Positions 57,946 to 64,000 of a stretch of DNA of 64,000 nt are shown piece after piece. The translations under genes and the position numbers were made by a program. Within the stretch, counting starts at the first letter, position 1. Every line of letters begins with the position of its first letter. Below the pieces are notes generated by a model, which did not search any database, was not told where the DNA came from, and saw only the letters and a list, made by a program, of their open reading frames with translations. Source of the stretch: Kitasatospora viridis. Lineage in GTDB: Bacteria > Actinomycetota > Actinomycetes > Streptomycetales > Streptomycetaceae. The stretch covers positions 1,263,501 to 1,327,500 of the forward strand of contig NZ_VIWT01000001.1 in assembly GCF_007829815.1 (NCBI RefSeq), written 5' to 3'.

Positions 57946-58712
57946 GCACCACCGACTACTCGCCCTGCCCGGGTGCGGCGTCCGCCGGCCGGATGCTGCT
58001 GGCGCAGACCGCGCTGGAGACCCGGATGCTGCTGCGCAACGGCGAGCAGCTGCTGCTCACCGTGGTCATCCCGACCGTGCTGCTGGTGCTGTTCAGCGCC
58101 GTCGACGTGGTCTCGGTGACCGGCCCCGGCAAGCGCGTCGACTTCCTGGCCCCCGGCCTGCTCGCGCTGGCCGTGATGTCCACCGCCTTCACCGGCCAGG
58201 CCATCGCCACCGGCTTCGAACGGCGCTACGGCGTGCTCAAGCGGCTCGGCGCCACCCCGCTGCCGCGCGGCATCCTGCTCACCGCGAAGACCGGCTGCGT
58301 GCTCGTCACCGAGGCCCTCCAGGTCGCCCTGCTCTCGGTGATCGCACTGGCCCTCGGCTGGTCGCCGCACGGCAGTTCCTTGACGGTGGCCCTGCTCCTG
58401 GTCCTCGGCACCGCCGCGTTCTCCGGCCTCGGCCTGCTGATGGCCGGCACCCTCAAGGCCGAGGCCACCCTGGCCGCCGCCAACCTGGTCTTCATCCTGC
58501 TGCTGCTGGCCGGCGGCGTGATCGTGCCGCTCAGCAAGTTCCCGGGCGCGGTGCGCGCCGTGCTCGACCTGCTGCCGATCAGCGCCCTCTCCGACGGACT
58601 GCGCTCGGTGCTCCAGACCGGCGCCGGGGTGCCCTGGTCCGACCTCGGCATCCTGGCCGTCTGGTCGGTGCTCGGACTGGCGGCGGCCGCCCGGTTCTTC
58701 CGCTGGGAGTGA
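57942..58712 (+). CDS. ABC-2 exporter permease subunit
   Basis: A 256-residue membrane protein with six predicted helices of the ABC-2/DrrB type (around LLLTVVIPTVLLVLFSAVDV, FLAPGLLALAVMSTAFTG, LQVALLSVIALALGW, ALLLVLGTAAFSGLGLLMAG, AANLVFILLLLAGGVIVP and the C-terminal one). The central ERRYGVLKRLGATPLPR loop is typical. Substrate unknown. It overlaps the ATPase gene and ends the transcript at a strong hairpin. Confidence 0.9.
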
Positions 58713-58719
58713 GCCGGCC

Positions 58720-58766
58720 AACGACGGTGGGGCGGAACCCGATCCGGGTCCCGCCCCACCGTTGTT
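58720..58766. terminator. 16-bp stem-loop between convergent genes
   Basis: Arms 58720-58735 and 58751-58766 pair with one mismatch, and an inner ACCC/GGGT pairing extends it. It ends the exporter operon and may also serve the surface-protein gene. Confidence 0.8.
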
Positions 58767-58778
58767 CTACTACGTCAC

Positions 58779-59453
58779 TCAGTGCCGGGGCGCCGAACGA
58801 CGCCGGGCAACCACCACGATGCCCGCACCGACCACGACCACGGCCGCACCGATACCGGCGATCATGCCCGCGTCACTGCCACCACCGGTGAAGGCCAGCG
58901 CCGGCCCAGAGGTAGCCGGCGCCGGGGTCACCGGCGGCTTCGAGGTCGCCGCAACCGGCGCCACGGACGTCGGCGCGGCGGAGGTGGCGGGAGCCGAGGT
59001 CGCCGGGGTGCTGGCCGACGCGGAGGCCGAGGCCGACGCGGAAACCGACGCGGAGGCGCTGGCCGAGGCGGAGGCCGACTGGCTCGGCGACGGGCAGTTG
59101 GGCGGCGGCGCGATGGTGAAGTCGCCGCTCCACTGGTGGTTCTTCTCGGTGGGGTCGTCGTTGGTGTGGACGTGGAACGTCACCGTGTCCGTCGGCGTAG
59201 CCGGGAACGATGTCGACTTGTACTCCTTCGAGAAGTACTGGTGTGTGATGACGTCCTTGCCGTCGACCGTCAAGGTGAACCAGTTCGCCTCGGCGCCCAC
59301 CGGGTAGTCGACGAAGTCAAGCGTGAACGAGGTGCAGTCCCGGTGGTAGCCCGGGTTGTGCGCCGAAGCGACCCCAGCGAACGTGAGGACGCCGGCCGCC
59401 GCGAGCGCGCCGGCCCCGGCCAGGCGGCGAGATATCCGCCCCAGTCGTGCCAT
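58779..59453 (-). CDS. Sortase-anchored surface protein (LAFTG signal), 224 aa
   Basis: The product has a signal peptide (LAGAGALAAAGVLTFAGVASA), a ~110-residue extracellular domain with two Cys (DCTSFTLDFVDYP ... PPPNCPSP), a Ser/Ala-repeat stalk ([17 protein letters not shown]), and a C-terminal sorting signal LAFTG followed by a membrane helix and RRRSAPRH. LAxTG points to a class E sortase. ATG 59453 has AAGGA eight bases upstream, whereas ATG 59459 is only two bases from it. The domain may be related to the TQXA-less small surface proteins of streptomycetes. It shares its neighbour's anchoring mode. Confidence 0.82.
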   Translation of the reverse strand: MARLGRISRRLAGAGALAAAGVLTFAGVASAHNPGYHRDCTSFTLDFVDYPVGAEANWFTLTVDGKDVITHQYFSKEYKSTSFPATPTDTVTFHVHTNDDPTEKNHQWSGDFTIAPPPNCPSPSQSASASASASASVSASASASASASTPATSAPATSAAPTSVAPVAATSKPPVTPAPATSGPALAFTGGGSDAGMIAGIGAAVVVVGAGIVVVARRRSAPRH

Positions 59454-59632
59454 AACCATGATCCTTCCGAATGAGGTTGTGCAGCACGGACGTTGAATGA
59501 TCGTGAGCGACCGGCTACAACTCGTGCCCGGGACTCTACCGCCCCTCGCGGGCGCGCATCCCCCAAACAGAACGACCGGAACAGAACTGGTGGTTCAGCT
59601 GCCGAATGTGCATCAGTTCGACGACGCACGAC

Positions 59633-59670
59633 CGCGCCCCCGATGATCACCGCTGATCACCGGGGGCGCG
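59633..59670 (-). terminator. Stem-loop terminator after the choice-of-anchor gene
   Basis: Arms CGCGCCCCCG (59633-59642) and CGGGGGCGCG (59661-59670) with an inner GATCA/TGATC pairing. It lies just downstream of the minus-strand gene ending at 59692. Confidence 0.75.
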
Positions 59671-59691
59671 TGAGGTTTTACTGACGAACCG

Positions 59692-61002
59692 TCACGCCTT
59701 CCGCCCCGCCGCGCGGCGCCGGGTGGCCAGCACGATGGCGCCACCGCCGGCCAGCACCAGCAGGCCGCCGATGGTGAGCGGGAGGATGCCCTCGGCGCCG
59801 GTGAAGGCGAGGCCGCCGCCGGTGTGCGGGGCGGGGGTGGCGCTCGGCGGCGGGGCGGTGGAGGGGGCGGCGGCGGCCGGGGTGGTGGCCGACGTGCTCG
59901 GGGTGGCGGGGGTCGAGGGTGCGGTCCCGGTGGACGGCTTGCCCGTGGTCGGGGCGACCACCGGGGCCGGGGCCGAGGTGCTCGGCTGCGGGGCGCCGGG
60001 GGTGCTGGCGCTGGGCTGCGGGGCCGGCTGGGTGGGCGTGGTGACCGGCAGGCAGGCGGTGAACGGGAAGTGGTGGGTCTCGGCGCCGCCGCTGCCGACC
60101 AGCGAGTGGGCGATCACCGAGCCGTTCACGGGCGCGCCGGTGCCGAGGTCGAAGTCGGCATTGGGGGCCAGGATGGTGCCGGCCCAGGCGAGCTGACTGT
60201 TCTTCACGAACTTCTTGGCGCCCGGGAAGTTCCACAGCAGCGCGGCCCGCTCGGCGCCGCCGTCGGCGCTCTGCAGCTTGTCGTCCAGCACGTAGGCGTT
60301 CTTGGTGTGGTCCCAGATCCACATCGAGGTGGTGCCGGCGGCCTGCGAGTCGTAGGCGTCGCCGGTCACGGTGACCACGGTGACCGCGCCCTTCGGCACG
60401 TTCAGCTGGATCGCCTTGGCGCCCTGGAGCTGCGCGGCGGTCAGCTGGAAGCCGTTGTAGGAGCCGTCGGTGCCGGTGAGCGTCAGCGTCGAACCGTTCA
60501 GCGCGACGGTCCCGCCGGCCGCCTGCCCCGCGAGCGTGCCGGAGAGCGCCCGCAGCTTGGCGAACTCGGCGGCGAAGTCGATCGGCGAGGGGCCGTGGGT
60601 GACGGTGCCCGCGTGGCCCTCCAGCCGGCCGCCGCCGCTCTTCTGGCCGGCGTAGACGCCGTTGCCGTGCATCACCTCGGTGTTGCCGCCGCCGACGTCG
60701 ATGTTCCCGCCGACCACCAGAGCGTCCTGGCCGGGCAGTGCGGCGACCTCGGCGGGGGTGAGCTCCTGGCCGACGCTGAAGCCGCGGCTGAAGTCGGCGT
60801 CGCCGCCGACCGCGACGGCGCCCTCGGCGTCCGGCGAGTGGCTGTCGTTGCCCTCGATGAACTCGCCGTACTGGCCGGCGACGCCGAGGCCCTGGGTCTG
60901 GCAGGCCGGCTGCTGCGCGGCGAAGGCGGCCGGCGCGGCGAGGGTGCCCAGGGCGAGCGAACCGCCGAGCGCCAGGGCGGCGGCGGGAACGGATATGCGC
61001 AT
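59692..61002 (-). CDS. Choice-of-anchor A family surface protein (LAFTG signal), 436 aa
   Basis: After a signal peptide (residues ~1-28, ending AAFAA) comes a choice-of-anchor A (CAA) domain: DSHSPDAEGAVAVGGDADFS, VVGGNIDVGGGN, then the LLWNFPGAKKF and WAGTILAPNADFDL motifs. The Thr/Pro/Ala/Ser stalk (~330-390) is followed by LAFTG, a membrane helix and ATRRRAAGRKA. Such proteins are large beta-helix-like adhesin or matrix components. GGAG eight bases before ATG 61002 fixes the start. A one-mismatch CTGAC-N5-GTCAG copy (59681-59695) covers the stop. Confidence 0.88.
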   Translation of the reverse strand: MRISVPAAALALGGSLALGTLAAPAAFAAQQPACQTQGLGVAGQYGEFIEGNDSHSPDAEGAVAVGGDADFSRGFSVGQELTPAEVAALPGQDALVVGGNIDVGGGNTEVMHGNGVYAGQKSGGGRLEGHAGTVTHGPSPIDFAAEFAKLRALSGTLAGQAAGGTVALNGSTLTLTGTDGSYNGFQLTAAQLQGAKAIQLNVPKGAVTVVTVTGDAYDSQAAGTTSMWIWDHTKNAYVLDDKLQSADGGAERAALLWNFPGAKKFVKNSQLAWAGTILAPNADFDLGTGAPVNGSVIAHSLVGSGGAETHHFPFTACLPVTTPTQPAPQPSASTPGAPQPSTSAPAPVVAPTTGKPSTGTAPSTPATPSTSATTPAAAAPSTAPPPSATPAPHTGGGLAFTGAEGILPLTIGGLLVLAGGGAIVLATRRRAAGRKA

Positions 61003-61164
61003 GTGCTGATCTCCGCTGTGGGTGCGGGACGAGTGGTGTGAGCGCACTCTCCCGGGTCGGCAATGAATTGGTCAAGACCAATGCCCGCTTTGCCCGGGAC
61101 CCGCCGGGATTGCCGGGAAAGCCGGGGGCTGTGCCCCGGCCACAAGATCCGGTATAAGGCGACC

Positions 61165-61170
61165 TAGGAT
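61165..61170 (+). promoter_or_regulatory. -10 element TAGGAT for leaderless ctaA
   Basis: TAGGAT is seven bases before GTG 61178, the spacing of a leaderless start. A TATAAG at 61153-61158 is an alternative -10. Confidence 0.4.
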
Positions 61171-61177
61171 GTGCGAC

Positions 61178-62131
61178 GTGCGTACCCCCTTCTCCTGGCT
61201 CGCCGAGCGCTGGCAGCCCTCCCCCGCCCAGGTCCGCCGGGCCGCGCTGGCCGCCGTGGTGATGTCCGTGGTGATCGTGGTGACCGGCGGCGCGGTCCGG
61301 CTCACCGGTTCCGGGCTCGGCTGCAAGACCTGGCCCACCTGCACCGGCGAGAGCATCACGCCGACCCCCGCGATGGGCGTGCACGGGATCATCGAGTTCA
61401 CCAACCGCACGCTCACCTACGTGCTCTGCGCGGCGGTCGGCTGGGCGATCCTGGCGGCCCGCTGCTCCCGGCCCTGGCGGCACAGCCTGACCAAGCTGGG
61501 CTGGGTCCAGTTCTGGGTGGTGATGAGCAACGCCGTGCTCGGCGGCATCACCGTGCTGGTCGGCCTCAACCCGTACGTGGTGGCGGCCCACATGCTCTCC
61601 GCGCTGGCCCTGCTGTGGATCGCGGTGGTCACCTGGGAGCGGACCAAGGAGGGCGACGGGCCGGTCCGGCCGCTGGTCACCGAGCCGTTGCAGAAGCTGG
61701 CCCAGGTGCTGGTGCTGGTGACCTGCCTGCTGGTGGTGGCCGGCACCCTGGTCACCGGCGCGGGGCACCACCCGGGCGACTCCAGCGACGTCCCGCGGAT
61801 CACCTGGCTGAGCTACGCCCAGCTGACCCAGGTGCACGCCGACCTGGTGTTCGCCACCGTCGGCCTGTCGCTCGCGGTGATCTTCGCGCTGGCCGCGGTC
61901 AAGGCGCCGGCCGCGGCGCGGGCCCGGGCCCGGGAGCTCTTCCTGGTGCTGCTGGCCCAGGCCGTGATCGGGTACGTGCAGTACTTCACCGACGCGCCGG
62001 AGATCCTGGTCGGGCTGCACATGCTGGGCGCCTCGCTGGTGCTGATCGCCGCGCTGCGGATCCCGCTGGCACTGCGCACCCGGGACCCGCTGCCGGTCTC
62101 CCTCCCGGTCCAGGAGGCCGTCGCGGCCTGA
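61178..62131 (+). CDS. ctaA: Heme A synthase (COX15/CtaA)
   Basis: A 317-residue membrane protein with eight helices in two four-helix bundles. Heme-ligating His residues are in VHGIIEFTNRTL, AAHMLSALALLW, QVHADLVFA and GLHMLGASLVL. GGAVRLTGSGLGCKTWPTCTG is the family signature with the conserved Cys pair. It converts heme O to heme A for the aa3 cytochrome oxidase. GTG 61178 (MRTPFSW) is preferred as a leaderless start; ATG 61169 is the alternative. Confidence 0.95.
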   Translation: MRTPFSWLAERWQPSPAQVRRAALAAVVMSVVIVVTGGAVRLTGSGLGCKTWPTCTGESITPTPAMGVHGIIEFTNRTLTYVLCAAVGWAILAARCSRPWRHSLTKLGWVQFWVVMSNAVLGGITVLVGLNPYVVAAHMLSALALLWIAVVTWERTKEGDGPVRPLVTEPLQKLAQVLVLVTCLLVVAGTLVTGAGHHPGDSSDVPRITWLSYAQLTQVHADLVFATVGLSLAVIFALAAVKAPAAARARARELFLVLLAQAVIGYVQYFTDAPEILVGLHMLGASLVLIAALRIPLALRTRDPLPVSLPVQEAVAA

Positions 62132-62150
62132 ACCGCAGCAGACAAAGGAC

Positions 62151-62192
62151 GAGGCCCCGACCCCCACTCCGCACCCGGGGGGTCAGGGCCTC
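62151..62192. terminator. 15-bp stem-loop between convergent genes
   Basis: Arms 62151-62165 and 62178-62192 pair with one G:U-type mismatch. It lies between ctaA and the convergent small gene and probably serves both. Confidence 0.75.
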
Positions 62193-62212
62193 GCGCCGTT
62201 CCGGCGGCCGGT

Positions 62213-62542
62213 TCAGCCGCCGAGCTGGATGCCGGCCATCCGCTTCCACTCGTACGGGCCGGTGCGCACCTTCAGGCCGAGCTCGCCCTCGAAGTCGTCG
62301 TGCAGCGTGATGCCCGCGAGTTCCGCGGCGCGGCGGCCGACGGCGTAGGTGGGCGCCACCTGGTCGCCCCAGGCGCCGTCCGCGCCGACCAGCACGATCC
62401 GGGTGGCGGCCCGGCCGACGTACTCCACCACGCCGTCCGCGCTGCCGCCGTGCTGCTCGCTGAAGGCGGTCAGGTGCTTGGCGATCTTCTTGGCGCGACG
62501 CTCGGTTCGGGCGTCCGGGGCGAGGGTCTCTGCGCTGCTCAT
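62213..62542 (-). CDS. Small conserved actinomycete protein, 109 aa
   Basis: A soluble protein with a helical N-terminus (AKKIAKHLTAFSEQHGG) and short strands (GVVEYVGRAATRIVLVG, LGLKVRTGPYEWKRMAGIQLGG). I do not recognise a family; it is encoded beside cta genes. A TAGCAT six bases before the ATG (62549-62554) and absence of a ribosome site indicate a leaderless transcript. Function unknown. Confidence 0.65.
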   Translation of the reverse strand: MSSAETLAPDARTERRAKKIAKHLTAFSEQHGGSADGVVEYVGRAATRIVLVGADGAWGDQVAPTYAVGRRAAELAGITLHDDFEGELGLKVRTGPYEWKRMAGIQLGG

Positions 62543-62548
62543 GCCCGC

Positions 62549-62554
62549 ATGCTA
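62549..62554 (-). promoter_or_regulatory. -10 element TAGCAT of a leaderless gene
   Basis: Read on the minus strand, TAGCAT is followed by six bases and the ATG at 62542, which puts the transcription start at the A of ATG. No convincing -35 is seen. Confidence 0.5.
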
Positions 62555-62617
62555 CCCACGGGTATCCACCCCTGGCGACGGCCGGGGCGTGTGCCGCCGA
62601 CCACAGGCACCCGAACG

Positions 62618-62659
62618 CCGAACCGGCCCGGCCCCTCGGGAGGGGCCGGGCCGGTTCGG
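62618..62659 (-). terminator. 19-bp perfect stem-loop downstream of ctaB
   Basis: Arms 62618-62636 and 62641-62659 are perfectly complementary around the loop CGGG. It terminates the ctaB transcript. Confidence 0.88.
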
Positions 62660-62660
62660 T

Positions 62661-62702
62661 GACGACGGGTCAGCGCGGGAAGACGACGGGTCAGCGCAGG
62701 AA
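62661..62702. repeat. 21-bp direct duplication across the ctaB stop codon
   Basis: Two copies of GACGACGGGTCAGCGCGGGAA (the second with one change, in 62682-62702). The second contains the ctaB stop (62691-62693), so the first is a spare copy of the 3' end. One-mismatch CTGAC-N5-GTCAG copy at 62659-62673. Confidence 0.8.
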
Positions 62703-63632
62703 GGGGTCCACCGCGACCGCGACCATCAGCAGCGTCAGGTAGGTGATGGACCAGTGGAACAGGCGCATCTCCTTGAGCTTGGCGCCCACCACCCCGGCCT
62801 TGGCGCGGGCGTACAGCCCGTGCGCCTCCTTCAGCCAGAACGCGCCGAGCACGGCGGCGCTGGTCGGGTAGAGCCAGCTGGTGTGGTCCAGCGGCCAGAG
62901 CGCCATCGAGACGGCCACCATGACCCAGCTGTAGATGACGATCTGTCGGGCCACCGCCAGGTTGCCCGCGGTCACCGGGAGCATCGGCACGCCCGCCTTG
63001 GCGTAGTCCTCGCGCACCTTCATGGAGAGCGGCCAGTAGTGCGGCGGCGTCCAGAAGAAGATCACCAGGAAGAGCACCAGCGGCACCAAGTTCAGCGAGT
63101 CGCGCACCGCGGCCCAGCCGACCAGCACCGGCATGCAGCCGGCGATCCCGCCCCAGACGATGTTCTGCGCGGTCCGCCGCTTCAGGCCCAGGGTGTAGAC
63201 GAGGACGTAGAAGAGGTATCCGCCGAGCGCCAGCGCCGAGGAGAGCCAGTTGACCAGCAGGCCCAGCCAGAGCGTGGAGGCCACGCCCAGCGCGATGCCG
63301 AAGACCAGCGCCTCGCGCGGCGAGACCATGCCGGTGACCAGCGGGCGCCGCTCGGTGCGGCTCATCACCGCGTCGATGTCGCGGTCGATGTACATGTTCA
63401 GCGCGTTGGCGCCGCCGGCCGAGAGGTAGCCGCCGAGGACGACCTCCAGCACCAGCAGGAGGTTCGGCACGCCGCGCTGCGCCAGGAACATCACCGGCAC
63501 CGTGCTCATCAGCAGCAGCTCGATGATCCGCGGCTTGGTCAGTGCGACGAATGCCCCGACACGGGCCCCCAGTGGCCGGTGCGCGGGGGTCGACCCGATC
63601 ACCCCGGCGGGGCGGGATTCGACGGCGGTCAC
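62691..63632 (-). CDS. ctaB: Protoheme IX farnesyltransferase (heme O synthase)
   Basis: A 313-residue UbiA-type prenyltransferase with nine helices; the first Asp-rich motif [21 protein letters not shown] and the second [14 protein letters not shown] are present, as is [12 protein letters not shown]. It farnesylates heme B to heme O, upstream of CtaA. GTG 63632 (MTAVESRP) follows GGGG by five bases; GTG 63638 would add two residues. The start region faces a divergent gene at 63969. Confidence 0.95.
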   Translation of the reverse strand: MTAVESRPAGVIGSTPAHRPLGARVGAFVALTKPRIIELLLMSTVPVMFLAQRGVPNLLLVLEVVLGGYLSAGGANALNMYIDRDIDAVMSRTERRPLVTGMVSPREALVFGIALGVASTLWLGLLVNWLSSALALGGYLFYVLVYTLGLKRRTAQNIVWGGIAGCMPVLVGWAAVRDSLNLVPLVLFLVIFFWTPPHYWPLSMKVREDYAKAGVPMLPVTAGNLAVARQIVIYSWVMVAVSMALWPLDHTSWLYPTSAAVLGAFWLKEAHGLYARAKAGVVGAKLKEMRLFHWSITYLTLLMVAVAVDPFLR

Positions 63633-63645
63633 GAACACCCCAACT

Positions 63646-63659
63646 GAAGATGAATCTTC
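63646..63659. promoter_or_regulatory. GAAGAT-N2-ATCTTC dyad upstream of ctaB
   Basis: Perfect 6-bp arms, 8-14 bases before the ctaB start codons. At this distance a bound protein would block initiation. No known factor can be assigned. Confidence 0.4.
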
Positions 63660-63787
63660 GCAGTCGTAGCCGGGTCGAAGTGCTCGTGAATCCGTTCACG
63701 CTGCGCGTACCACGCCACCTTAGACGGTGCATATATCCCGATCCGCCTCGGGGTCTCCTGACGGGGCCCGACCGCACCCCCGTGGGT

Positions 63788-63801
63788 GAACTGCGCAGTT
63801 C
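63788..63801. promoter_or_regulatory. GAACTGCGCAGTTC palindrome
   Basis: Perfect 14-bp palindrome in the middle of the ctaB divergent region. Possible operator for the rightward gene or for both. Confidence 0.4.
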
Positions 63802-63968
63802 GCCGAGGAGCGCGCGGGGACAAACCGGGCCAAGGTGGTACCGGCGCCGCCGGCACGGCGCACCCGCCGGCACCGGGAATCCACCCGCGAAACTCCGGGT
63901 TGTCGCGGTGCGGAAGGCAGCCCCCGGAGCGGGCGGTAGGCTCGGCCCTGGAAGCGGGACAACCCTCC

Positions 63969-64000
63969 GTGACCGGTGCAACCGAAGAAGCGTCAGGCCC
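63969..64000 (+). CDS. Start of a rightward gene, possibly transketolase (partial)
   Basis: Only ten codons are visible from GTG 63969 (MTGATEEASG). In streptomycetes a transketolase gene usually follows ctaB divergently, which is the only reason for the guess; the residues seen are not diagnostic. There is no clear ribosome site. Confidence 0.3.
   Translation, partial: MTGATEEASG

Larger units (their letters stand above)
63633..63968. other. 336-bp divergent regulatory region
   Basis: It contains two perfect 14-bp dyads (GAAGATGAATCTTC at 63646-63659, GAACTGCGCAGTTC at 63788-63801) and an AT-rich patch with CATATAT at about 63729. A TAGGCT at about 63937 could be a -10 for the rightward gene. 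No coding frame with convincing codon use was found. Confidence 0.5.

Noticed and set aside
60470..61041. Plus-strand open frames over the choice-of-anchor gene
   Set aside because: Shadows of a repetitive GC-rich gene; the minus-strand product has signal peptide, CAA domain and sorting signal.

Overview
This 64 kb window is high-GC DNA (roughly 72-74 % G+C by eye). GTG and TTG starts are frequent, coding is dense, and many neighbours are joined by 4-base ATGA/GTGA/TTGA overlaps. The content (SsgA-like sporulation protein, XRE/DUF397 pairs, AfsR-like TPR regulator, Streptomyces-type suf and cta clusters, LAxTG surface proteins) points to Streptomycetaceae, i.e. Streptomyces or Kitasatospora. 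No rRNA, tRNA, CRISPR array or complete insertion sequence was found.

Left part (1-20.6 kb, mostly accessory): the 3' end of an NB-ARC/TPR regulator; a class I terpene cyclase whose stop codon lies in an 11-bp tandem repeat; an S1-domain protein; a SnoaL-like protein; an HTH/coiled-coil/TPR protein preceded by a perfect 20-bp palindrome; a coupled pair of an inositol-monophosphatase-like enzyme and a 421-residue protein of unknown type; two membrane proteins; a HEAT-repeat protein; small overlapping genes divergent from an XRE regulator, two DUF397 genes and an FAD oxidoreductase; a divergent XRE/SDR pair; an O-methyltransferase and a phosphonatase-like HAD hydrolase.

Middle (20.8-39.7 kb): PNPOx-like protein, PAP2 phosphatase and DedA protein; a divergent BlaI/M56 pair with twin operators; PfkB kinase; GAF-domain regulator; SsgA-like protein; Pro/Ala-rich membrane-anchored protein; a MITE-like element; TerD protein; prfC; a PIN-domain remnant; a secreted serine hydrolase with a divergent regulator; a scabin/pierisin-like secreted ADP-ribosyltransferase; a DUF89 protein; a PrmC-related methyltransferase behind a possible leader peptide; and a SPFH / ribbon-helix-helix / GPP34 operon.

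Right part (39.7-64 kb, core-like): proline catabolism (ProDH and P5C dehydrogenase, with a divergent PucR-type regulator across a perfect 28-bp palindrome); hypothetical proteins, MFS transporter, Uma2 protein; the full suf operon sufR-B-D-Rieske-C-S-U-T with a SufR-type operator; an ABC-2 exporter behind a possible iron box; two sortase-anchored surface proteins; ctaA, a small leaderless gene, ctaB, and the first bases of a divergent gene.

The most unusual sequence-level observation is a 15-bp palindrome, CTGAC-N5-GTCAG. It occurs eight times exactly and about six more times with one mismatch, nearly always placed so that its TGA or TCA is the stop codon of one or both adjoining genes.
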